This document shows, one piece after another, positions 24,606-35,213 of a stretch of 64,000 nt of DNA; within the stretch, counting starts at the first letter, position 1, and every line of letters starts with the position of its first letter. Position numbers and translations under genes: made by a program. The notes under the pieces are model-generated. The model saw nothing but the letters and a program-made list of their open reading frames with translations. It was not told the origin of the DNA and made no database searches. Origin of the DNA: Rutpela maculata (taxonomy: Eukaryota; Arthropoda; Insecta; Coleoptera; Cerambycidae); NCBI GenBank assembly GCA_936432065.2, contig OW386285.2, positions 410,456,547 to 410,520,546 of the forward strand. Reading direction: 5' to 3'.

Positions 24606-24811
24606 ACTACTAGTCGACCATCCTAGGATGACAAGTAGCCGCGCAGAAAGAGAAGAAATATCGTCATTGTTGGACAGAGACAAACAAGCTTCTCAAGCTA
24701 GCTAGCTAGCTTAAGAAGCTTAAAAATTTTGTTTGTCTCTGTCCAACAGTGACGATACTTCTTCACTCTCTGCGCGGCTACTTTCCATTTTAGGATGATT
24801 GACTAGTAGTC
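24606..24811. repeat. Near-perfect hairpin, 206 bp
   Basis: Both arms carry ACTACTAGTC, GTAGCCGCGCAG and TTGGACAGAGACAAACAAG, meeting at a (CTAG)n centre near 24705. Arms are about 95-100 bp with a few mismatches. It is probably a foldback MITE; no TSD was settled. Confidence 0.78.
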
Positions 24812-24945
24812 TCTTAAAACAGCCTTGACAAATGTTTTGCTGAAACCATTTTTTTTTCACCTCCAATGTTTTTCATTATTGGTTGTGTGTATGTGTATGT
24901 GTATAGTGCTCTCAGTTTTATGGAATTTTATAGTGATTGTATAAG

Positions 24946-25262
24946 CACAGTAGAGAAAAGACCAGTAGTTTCACTCGCAGCGGTCCCTTTGATATTTGTT
25001 GTACTCGATTTTATTTTTTTTAATCCACTGCGCATCTACTGTTTGTATCCCACGCGCATTTCGTCGATAGTGGGGACTGTTCAGAAACGTAAACGTAAAC
25101 AAAAATAAACATCCGCCCCACCCTATATCATCACTGCCGTCCACTGTCGTTGTGCCGTCCACTGCGCATTGAATAGTTTAAGCCCACGCGCATCGCATGC
25201 GCACTGAAAATCTTGTACAACTGTTCCGGCTGAGTCGGACTACTGGTCTTTTCTCTACTGTG
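24946..25262. mobile_element. MITE, 317 bp, 7-8 bp TSD
   Basis: The ends CACAGTAGAGAAAAGACCAG and its reverse complement extend as a perfect 23-bp TIR. They are flanked by GTATAAG (24939-24945 and 25263-25269); an eighth base, C, matches if the boundary is moved by one. The interior is richer in CpG than its surroundings. hAT- or P-like by TSD size. Confidence 0.85.
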
Positions 25263-25536
25263 GTATAAGCATTTAATTTTTATTTTTTTGTCATTGTGTT
25301 CCAAAGTGATTTTTGGAGGCATTGAACATATATGTATTGGTGTAAAAGCAATAATAAGTTTACAACAACATTAAAGTTTAGTATGAATAATTAAATCAGT
25401 CAATACAAATAGTCAGAATTTATTATCAGTGGATTTTTTGTTGGACTATTGTAAAAACAAACAAAAACATTTATCTGGACTTAGACAGGTCAGGCTCAGC
25501 GCACAGCATATACTTTATGTACGAGTCTTAAAAATC

Positions 25537-27177
25537 ATGACAGAGTGCAGTAACATTAAGTGCAAGAAGAAGCCTGGCAGCAAATTGGTAAAATGTAAAA
25601 CATGTTCTCATAGACTGGCGGTACATGACCAGTCAGGTGCAACGTTTTTAAAATGCATGCCAATCATATATATTAATGAAATTACCATGAATATGCCAGA
25701 AATGCAAATTTTAGGCAGTCGTCGCATGCACAAGGGGGTGCAAATCGGTTTTTTTTGTGTCTTTTTTTTGGGTTTTATTTTTTTATTTTTTTTAATGGAT
25801 GCCAATAGTGCCAAACGAAAATCCGTGAAAAAAAATCCAGCAGAAATTCATTGGCATGCAGTTTCCGCGCTCAAAACAACTGTTAATGTGCACATTAAAT
25901 CGTAAAATTTTTTGGTGTTCTTGATTTTGGATGATTTTGATTTTGGATTTTTTTTTAAGGCTTTTCGTTTGGCACTATTGGCATCCATTAAAAAAAATAA
26001 AAAAATAAAACCCAAAAAAAAGACACAAAAAAAACCGATTTGCACCCCCTTGTGCATGCGACGACTGCCTAAAATTTGCATTTCTGGCATATTCATGGTA
26101 ATTTCATTCATATATATGATTGGCATGCATTTTAAAAACGTTGCACCTGACTGGTCATGTACCGCCAGTCTATCAGGAGTTTTGTAAAGAATGTAGTAAA
26201 ATATCGGAGACAGAAATGCGCTGTTTAGCATTACGTCAGCCTAGACTACTGATTGAATTTTTATGTGATAGCTGCAACCCTAAACAGAATTTTGATGATT
26301 CTATCATGGAAACAAATAAAATTGAGTATTCAGAGGACATCTCAGATAAGTTAGATGGTCAAGGAAATAAAGTGGATAAGGAGATAGTTAAGTACGTTTC
26401 GATCAATATTTTCCTTGCTGAGATTAAAAAATTAACTGATAAAATAGTTGAACTTCACACAGAAGTTAATAATTTGAAAGAAACCAATATAGATCTGGTA
26501 AGAACTTTAACTTCAGATGAATATGAAAGAAAACTACATGGACCAAAAAAGACGGTGAAGTCAATGAACAAGCTAAATCTGTTGATTATAAAGGGACTGC
26601 ACAGGCGAATAAGAATATGGTTGGTAAAAAACCAACTACCTCAACTGCGTCAGCTTTTATTAGGAAAAATATAAATAATCATATAAGCAACAGTGAGTCG
26701 AATTACCCACAGCTCCAAAAGCCAGCAAGTGGGAGTCTAGTAAGGGATTTCAATAACAGGTCAGCTCTTATTAGTAGTGAAAAGGATGAGGATGGGTTTA
26801 CAGTGGTAAATAACAGAAGAAATAATCTTAGAAAAAGAACAAATTCAGCAATAGTTGGTTCAGGCTCTAGACAGCTTGCCACAGTACCTATGAAGTTATG
26901 GTATTTTGTATCGAGGATAGACCTCTCCATCATAGCAGATTTGTTACTGCAATATTTTAATGAATATAAGGAAGCAGACTATGTAGTCAAATGGATGGAA
27001 CCTAGAGGTACTTTGCATACCTACAATTCTTTTAAGGTTGGAATTCCAATTACAATGGAGAATGAATGCACAAATTCAGATTTTTGGCCGCCAGGTAGTT
27101 TAGTAAGCACATTCTTATTCTCAAGAAGAAATCCAGATATCAATTCAAGTGAAAAAAATTTTTTAGAAAGGAAATAA
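25537..27177 (+). pseudogene. LINE ORF1 with PHD-like finger, interrupted
   Basis: It starts MTECSNIKCKKKPGSKLVKC, the first cysteines of a PHD-type C4HC3 finger. A foldback insertion follows, and the finger resumes as FCKECSKIS and ends LCDSC (about 26270). A coiled-coil-like region follows (IFLAEIKKLTDKIVELHTEV). A frameshift near 26600 leads to the C-terminal part with DEDGFTVVNNRRNN and the conserved TYNSFKVGIP...FWPPG block, typical of CR1/L2-like ORF1 proteins. It would bind element RNA; here it is inactive. Confidence 0.78.
25611..26172. mobile_element. Foldback element inside LINE ORF1
   Basis: Arms of about 220 bp (25611-25832 and 25955-26172) are almost exact reverse complements beginning TAGACTGGCGG, with a loop of about 120 bp. 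The flanking trinucleotide TCA occurs on both sides. Removing the element and one TCA rejoins the ORF1 frame as CSQEFCKEC. Superfamily unknown; a 3-bp TSD would be compatible with PIF/Harbinger, but the target is not TTA/TAA. Confidence 0.8.
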
Positions 27178-27179
27178 CT

Positions 27180-30039
27180 GTGAAACCAAAAACTGATAAG
27201 AAATTGTACAGCCTCTATTATCAAAACATGCGTGGAATCAAAACTAAGTTAGATAAGTTAAAAATTGCTCTCCTCGCCAGTGATTATGATTTTATTGCAG
27301 TGACCGAAACTTGGTTGAATGCATCAATTTTTACATCTGAATTTTGTTCTAATTATAACATATTCCGCAAGGATAGAGATTTTGAATTAACACATAAATC
27401 TGATGGAGGGGGTGTTTTCCTAGCTATTAGTAAACAGTTTCATGCAGTACAGGAAAATATATTTGAAGATGTAGTTGACTGTCTGTGTGTAAAAGTAAAT
27501 TTTGGTGATAATAATGTTAATTTTGTTGTGATCTACGTTCCTCCTGGTGATAATAAAGAGGATCTCAGGAATATATTTGAATCAATTGAAGACCAGTTGA
27601 TTGGTCAGCAGTGAGTTATTGTAGGGGATTTTAATATTCCAAGATACATTAATAGCTTCACTGATTGTGTTGTTGATGAATCTGTCTCAAACTTATTAAA
27701 TTTTTTAGCTTTTAATGATTTTACTCAATGTAATTATGTAGTCAACAGTAAAAATGTTTTATTAGATTTAGTTTTAACTAATTTGGAATCAACTACAGTT
27801 AATAGAGAATATGACCCATTATTACCAGAAGATGAATATCATCCTTCTCTAAGTATCTCCTTCAAGCTCAACAATTCAATGAGAGAGTCAAATTTTGTTG
27901 AGTCTGAGCATTACAACTTTAAGAAAGCTAATTTCCCATTATTGTACAATCATATGCATGACATTAATTGGCAGGAAATTTTTGAAAATTGTGACAGCAG
28001 CAATAATAACAGTTGTGATGTAAATTTAGTAGTTGATAGATTGTATAGTGAAATTTATAACGTGTTTGACATTTGTGTACCAATAGCAAAGCATTCTAAA
28101 GAGAAATATCCTGTATGGTATAATATTGAAATTATTAAGAATATTAAAAAGAAACATCAGTATAGAGTTAAGTACAACAAATCAGGTGATACTGAATGGA
28201 AGCGGAAATATGTTGACATTAGAAAAATTGTAAAAAATCAGATTCAATGTGCATATCAAGAATATTTAATCAATGTTCGGAATGAATTAGCTGATAATCC
28301 CAATTTCTTTTGGGACTATGTTAAACACCAGAAAAGTTCAGTTGATATCCCAGAATCAATATTAGCTGATGACACAATTATACATGGTCCACAGAACATT
28401 AGTAACGCTTTCGCAACATATTTCAAGTCGATATATGCAGACCGTTCATCTTTTGAAAATAACATTAAAGCTTATAATGGATCATTTTGTTTTAAGCCAA
28501 TAACTGGTGAAGAGGTCAGTGCTGCTATTAAAAAGCTTAAAGTAGGCAGATCAGTGGGACCAGATGGTATTCCTTCTTACATAATAAAAGGGTGTGCTTA
28601 TGCTTTATTGTGTCCTCTAGTATAATTATTCAACAGTTGTCTTGTTAATTGCCAGTTCCCGGATAAATGGAAGCTGAGTAAAGTCATCCCAATTTTTAAG
28701 TCTGGTTCTAAGGCAGATATAACAAATTATAGAACAATATGTATTGGCTCTAGTTTAGCAAAGTTGTTTGAAATAATAATTTATGAAAGAATATTTGAAC
28801 AAATATCGTGAAAAATTTTAATGCAACAGCATGGCTTCCTTCCCAAGCATTCTACAGTTACAAATCTTTTGAACTTCACTTAGTATGTGCATGAAGCTTT
28901 CAGACATGATCAACAGGTGGATGTTATCTTTACAGACCTGGAAAAGGCTTTTGACAGAGTTTGTCATAATGAAGTAGTTCAGGCATTAATTCAGCTTGAG
29001 GTTGATGAGAATATTATATTATTAATAACTTCATACTTACTAAATAGAGAGCAATATGTTGAAATCAAAGGATATAGATCGTTTCGATACACACCAACGT
29101 CGGGGGTCCCTCAGGGATCCAACCTGGGTCCTTTGTTATTCTTAGCAGTAATAAATGGCTTAGGTTGCAACTTAGGAGAAGCACAAGGGCTGATCTATGC
29201 CGATGATTTCAAGTTATTTCAAAGTATAAATGACACTGATGATTGTAGTACTTTACAGACTAAGTTAAATAATAGAGCTCAATGGTGTTTAGATCATAAA
29301 TTCACTATTAATATTCAAAAATGTTTTGTAATGTCTTTTTCCTGTAAGAAGGAAGTGATTACATTTGACTATGTACTGAACAATCATGAACTTACTAGAA
29401 AGAAGTCTCAGAAGGATCTAGGTGTAGTTACTGGATGAAAAACTGAACTTTACAGAACACATTGATAAAGTTATCAGTGAATCATATAAGATGTTAGGCT
29501 TTGTAATAAGAAGTTCTAGAGGTTTCAATAACATTGATTCAATAAAAGCGCTATACAATGCATTCATTATTCCTAAACTGGAATATGCCTGTATTGTGTG
29601 GTGCCCCCAGTATGGAGTAAAAATAAATGCACTAGAAAATGTACAAAGAAAATTTCTAAAGTTTCTATATTTTAAGGTATATGGCAGTTATCCACCCAGA
29701 GGTTATGATCAGGAAGAGTTGAGAAACATTTTTAATTATAAAAGCTTGGAATTTAGAAGATATGTAACGTGTATAATGTTTGTATTCAAATTAATAAAAG
29801 GTTTAATTGACAACACAAATTTCCTTGCTCAGCTTCCATTTAGAATTGGTACATCAATAATAACAAGAAATAATAGTCTATTTTATTTAAATGTTCCCAG
29901 GATAAATTTGTACAAAAACAGTCCACTGTTTAGAATGTGTTCATTGGTCAATACGTATACAAGCAATGTTGACCCCTTCAGCACTAGTTTATCTAGTCTT
30001 AAACATGATGTAATTAATCATCTTGAAAATGCTAGCTAA
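27180..30039 (+). pseudogene. LINE ORF2 (endonuclease-RT), four stops and a frameshift
   Basis: Endonuclease: LYYQNMRGIKTK, VTETWL, VIYVPPG, then VIVGDFNIP just after an in-frame TGA at 27612-27614. RT: VGPDGIPSYIIKG, DKWKLSKVIPIFKSG, TDLEKAFDRV, SGVPQGSNLGPLLFL and YADD at 29196-29207. Further in-frame stops lie at 28623, about 28809 and about 28880, and a frameshift falls near 29432. The C-terminal thumb region (WCPQYG...NVQRKFLKFLYFK) is in the shifted frame. The sequence differs clearly from the other LINE ORF2s here, so this is another family. Confidence 0.87.
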
Positions 30040-30211
30040 ATGTAACGTTATTAGGTTAAGGCAATTTTATATGTATGTTTATATGATTATGTATGTGTGT
30101 AGGTGTGTCTGCATACATATGCTTTCATGTAGTCTTTTTTTAAGTGTATCTGTACTTGGTCATATGTACTGTTGATACAAACGAATAAATAAATAAATAA
30201 ATAAATAAATT

Positions 30212-30900
30212 ATAAAGAAAAAATGCATCTATAAATCTGAAAGGCAAATCTTAATTCCATAAAACACTTTCTAAAAACTCAATTCATGACAAAAAAATGT
30301 GTTAGAAGCATTTCATGACTTGTAATTATGTCTTTTCTGGAAATGTGGACGAAAATATAAAAGAGTAGCCATACGGCATTTGTGATTAATATACACGTGT
30401 GTAGTGGCGGGCTAGGTATAGGGAGTAAGAATTACAACATCGCGTGTGCTAGCTGGCTGAAATGAAATAACTGAGAGCTGGGATGCTTCGCCGACGGGCG
30501 AGTTTGCTCTGCTATGTTGTCATATCTCTCGCGCTACGTGAATGTACATACCTAATGGGCAATTACACGCACTGTATGAAATGGAAAGGTTGAAATGTTG
30601 TTTTTGTTAATACAACTGAGTGATATTTACAATTAAACACTTCTGGGTTCTGAAAACACCAAATAAAAACATCCAAAGAAAATGATATGTTATAAAAATG
30701 TCAGTTTTTGTTTTTTTATTGTTTTGCTATTATTTAACAAAATTTAAATGTTATTTTAATTAACCAAGTACTAAGTAACTATTTTACTTCAATATTTCAT
30801 TTCTCTTGACCTACACAATTTTTCAAAAATTCAAATGACCCGCCATAAAACGCACCCATTAGTTTTAAATTCGACGCCATTTGGATTTGTAGAGTATTAT
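30212..30900. other. Intron spacer, nothing recognised
   Basis: AT-rich with a short GC-richer patch (30400-30540). No open frame, TIR or repeat could be supported. Confidence 0.5.
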
Positions 30901-30901
30901 A

Positions 30902-31259
30902 TCGTCCCTAAAAACACAAACTGGCGTAACCAGCATTTTAGGAATTTTACAGGAAGCTAAAAAAAAAACGATATTGCTTAACATTTGACTTTGTTTATTG
31001 AAATTGTTATTAGTTTGTCTGTTCTAGTTTTTTGCCACCATATTATCAAAATTGAGTAGGAAAAAATTACCTTTGCTATTTTCCAAAATTAAAAATTAAA
31101 AAAAAAAAATTAAAATTCAACTTGCACTGTGCGATCACTATAAGGAACTCGGTTACGTCACTTTGCCAGATGAACGGCCTACTTCATATATGTTGATAAC
31201 CGACGTAACTCAATTTTTGTAATTTTGTTGGTTACGCCAGTTAGTGTTATTAGGGACGA
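30902..31259. mobile_element. TA-flanked MITE, 358 bp
   Basis: The ends TCGTCCCTAAAAACAC and (inverted) TCGTCCCTAATAACAC continue with ACTGGCGTAACCA on both arms. TA lies on each side. It is non-coding and Tc1/mariner-like by TSD. Confidence 0.8.
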
Positions 31260-31567
31260 TATGTAGAGTCTGCTAGTCGTGCATTAGGCTTATAGGAGAT
31301 AACAACATAAAAAAAAAACGTGCCATATGCTCACCACAAGGTGGCGTGGAAATGAGTATTGAAAATTGAGCTATGCGTAGCAGACAAGTAAAATCAACTA
31401 TATTTGAGGATTTTCAAGTATGAAAACAAATTTTGTCTCGACACAAAAATACTCCTTCGTAAAAGTTGCACTAAATCGAGAAAATACAAAATATCATAAT
31501 TTTGTCAAGAATGCTTGACTTCAAACGGCTGCTGCGCCGAAACTATTCAGTTTAACAAAAAAATATA

Positions 31568-32632
31568 CAGTGTGTCTCCCGATTGAGTTCGCTATAGGTG
31601 AAATGGGCAAAAAATTTTCGAATTTTTTTTTCATATTTGGAGGTTCACCCCTGCTTATCTAAAAAGTAATTTTGGGTGTACTTTTGTTTTTCTAAAATCA
31701 TGTAGGCCATGACAGTTAAGCAAAAACGAATTTCATGTTAGGTAAAGTATCTTTTCTGTAAAATATACAGGAAAATGTCATTAAGGAAAGTTATTCAGAT
31801 TAAAAAGTTATAGTCCTATGCAAAATTTCAAGAACATATGCCTACTTTGATGATTTTGATTTTTTTCAATACAGGGTGGCCATAATAGGTCATAGTTCAA
31901 GGGTAGATTCTTTGGACCAAAATATGAGGATATAACCAAACATGCTTTAGTAAATTGTTGCTGTGGAAAAAGATACAGGGTGTCAAAATTGTAATTTTTT
32001 TTCTTTTTTTTTTGCAATATTTCAACTATCTCTTGACCGATCTTCTCCCAATTTGGTAAGGAAATATTTTTTAGGCTAAGAAACAATAATTTGTGTATTA
32101 CATCACGCCAGCCCGTGGAGGGCGCCTCATGAGCTATACCTGATGATGATTGTTTTTTCTCTTTTTTTTATTACGAAACGTAGTGGCACTTTTGACTAGA
32201 AAATATCATGCATGAATCATTTCTACGTAAAAAAGGTACACTTGATAGAACTTGATAATTCCAACTGTTTTCGAGAAAACTGTCGCATAGATCTCAAAAA
32301 TTCTTTGAAAACAAACCCAATTTGAAAAGGAAAAATTGTATTTATTGAAAAATGTGTTTGGCCACGTCATTTACGTACAATTCATTAGTTTGACATTTTG
32401 ACAGAACTAAGACGCCACCAAAGCACAGTTTTCAATAAATACAATTTTTCCTTTTCAAATTGGGTTTGTTTCCAAAGAATTTTTGAGATCTATACGGCAG
32501 TTTAAATTACTTTTCAGATAAGCAGGGGTGAACCTCCAAATATGAAAAAAAAATTCGAAAATTTTTTGGTCCATTTCACCTATATATAGTTATTATTATT
32601 ATTATTATTATTATTAATCGGGGGACACACTG
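31568..32632. mobile_element. TA-flanked palindromic element with inner foldback
   Basis: The ends CAGTGTGTCTCCCGATT and (inverted) CAGTGTGTCCCCCGATT are flanked by TA. The arms share GGAGGTTCACCCCTGCTTATC. Inside, 32284-32503 is a second hairpin with about 75-bp arms (AAACCCAATTTGAAAAGG on both). A TTA microsatellite sits near the right end. No protein is encoded. Confidence 0.8.
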
Positions 32633-34195
32633 TATACGACATATTTTGTGGAAAATTTAATGCTCTTTTATTTTCATAAGAACATGTTTTGCCATATGAG
32701 GCACCCGAAGCGAGATATTTCAAAGAAACTGTTTTTGTGCGCCATTTTTTCAATATGGCGGCGCCGGCGGCTGAGATCACACTTTGCATTTTTTCTTATT
32801 TCATTCAGGGCACCGAAATTTACAAATTCCCAAATTTTCAAAACTTCCACACTTATTCGGAATAAACCCTATGTTTTATGCTCTCACTGCCATATTATAA
32901 GTTTGAATTCCAGCTCTGACAGATGGTAATGTCAGAGAGACTGGTTGTATGTTCGTGCTTTGCGAAAATATAACCTCCTTCAAAACTGTTCAGGCATTGG
33001 ACTTAGATGTGATCTATAATTTAGGTAGTTAGTACAGTACCTAGAGGTAAAAAATATGCAAAACTTCGGAATAATGTTGTATTGAACAGATTTCGTTCAT
33101 CTTTGGCAGTATAATAGTAAATGCTTCACAGAAAAGTTTCTGTATTGTGCGGGTGTGGATGCCACCCCCTCTCAGGGGATGGAACTTAAAAAATATGTAT
33201 TTATTGGAGCTGAAATAGAATCATATTTTAAGAAGAAAAGGTTCTATGCAATTTTTCACATAAATTGATAGTTTTTAAGTTATAACGACTTCAAAATTGC
33301 GATTTTAGCTTAAAAAAAAAGGTATTTCCAAACGGCTTTCGTCAAGTATCCCGAAAAGTATTACTTTATCGAAAAAATGTTACACACCAATTACAGAAAG
33401 TACAAACTGGGAATTAATTATATTTTTTGTTTATTGATGTAGGATTAATAATTTCGGAGATATTTAAGTTTACATTTGGCATCCAAGTGTTCATAAGATA
33501 ATTATTTAGAGTGAGAGTTAAATATCTCAGAAACTGTGACACTTACAATTATTAATCCTACATCAATAAACAAAAAATATAATTAATTCCCAGTTTTTAC
33601 TTTCTATAATTGGTCTTTAACATTTTTTCGATAAAGTAATACTTTTCGAGATATTTGTTGGAAGCCATTTGGAAATACCTTTTTTTTAAGCTAAAATCGC
33701 AATTTTGAAGTCATTATAATTTAAAAACTATCAATTTATGTGGAAAATTGCATGGAACCTTTTCTTCTTAAAATTTGATTTTATTTCAGCAATAAATATA
33801 TATATTTTTTAAGTGCCACCCCCTGAGGGGGTGTTATTCATTGGCGCAACTAGAGAATTTTTCTGGGAGTGGCCAGACCCCTCGTGTTTGAAACGCAAAG
33901 TTCAGTGGCGGCTCGTGCACAAGATACTTAGGTGTTCTGTAGATATATATGTGTACATGGGGCGGTTAGTGATAGCGCCGTGGGCGAAAATGTTTTGTCG
34001 TTTCAAGGTCATTTAATGACCTTGGCCTTGACAAAAGAAGTCATCATGCTCTGGCAACGCTGGCCAAAAGGCGAGCTGGCCGCCTTTGGTGTACAGTAAC
34101 ATTTTGAAATTAATGTTACTTTGAACTTTCGATGCTCGGAGCCACTCCCTTGGAATTAAAACAATTTAAACATAATTATTAACAAGCTAAAAACG

Positions 34196-34873
34196 TACTC
34201 TTCGCCTGTTTGCTGAACTTTTTATACATATAACTGTTACACATTCTATAGGATACTCTTTGCAGTTTTTTGTAAATAATATTAGTTTTAGACATTTTTA
34301 ATTTTCTAGTACGAACTTGGTAAAAGACTCAATGTAAAATAAAGTGAAAATTAAAAAAAACTATAACATACCCTATTTAGATTTCGAACCCGGGACCCTT
34401 GAATTCCTAGTCAAAAGCGTAAGAACTACACCACCACCTTACACGTAAAAAGATGTAAATTTTTACATTATAAGACACGAGCTAAAATCATATTTCCACG
34501 GTTGTATATTGCATTATAAAATGTATATTTGTAAAATATATAAATATTTAGATATTAAAATGAAATATCATTCCACCAGATTTCTATTCAATTACAAAAA
34601 CAAAAATCAAAATTTCATTTCCATTAATAACATTTTTATTTACCGATCGATTTTGTTCAAAAACAATAGGGTTCTTTCTCTAGCTAACACTAACTTACTG
34701 TCCGAATTTCAGTACAATCGCATTTTTCTTTCTTGGGTTATCGTGCTTTCAAGAAACGTGACGGACGGACGGACAGATGGACATTTTTTGTCTGCGAGCG
34801 ATATTTACGGTTTTAGAAATGTACCGATTAAATGTAATATACTCTTCGTTTTCTCATTTGCGAAAAGTATAAT
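34196..34873. mobile_element. TIR element carrying a tRNA-like module, copy 2 (inverted)
   Basis: Ends TACTCTTCGCC and GCGAAAAGTATAAT. Uninterrupted at about 680 bp. In the minus orientation it shows the same parts in the same order as the copy starting at 19548: AATATCGCTCGCAGA, the CCGTCCGTCACG module, AACAAAATCGAT, the tRNA-like block (34385-34440) with GGTCCCGGGTTCGAAATC, and ACGCGAAGAGTA-type end. Confidence 0.75.
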
Positions 34874-35213
34874 AATTATGGTCAGAATTTTTGGTAGTTT
34901 TGCAGCTCTGTAGCACTTATGAAGAAACCGCCTCTGAATTACTATTATACTTAGATGGGAAATCCTATTTTAGCTATTTCATCGACACGGCCATACACAT
35001 TATGCATAAAAAACTACTTTTCACTTTCAGTCAAATTATAAAATGAAAAAAACTATACAAATATGTAAATATTATTTTTTCGAATGGTTTTATCGTGATG
35101 TTGACACCATAAGACGCTTAAAAGTAAGAGATTTAATATTAGGAACATATTGAAACACATACGCTTCAGATTTTCTATTTTTATTTAAAAAATTCACAGG
35201 AAACTGAAACCTA

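Larger units (their letters stand above)
25500..30211 (+). mobile_element. Full-length-like LINE, plus strand, with foldback insert
   Basis: It has ORF1 (PHD-type finger plus C-terminal domain), ORF2 (endonuclease and RT), and a (AATA)n tail at 30182-30211. ORF2 starts two bases after the ORF1 stop. A 562-bp foldback element interrupts ORF1. The 5' UTR limit is unknown. Confidence 0.85.

Noticed and set aside
33903..33918. hAT-like end CAGTGGCGGCTCGTG
   Set aside because: The matching opposite end was not found nearby; a similar inverted motif at 7990 is alone too.
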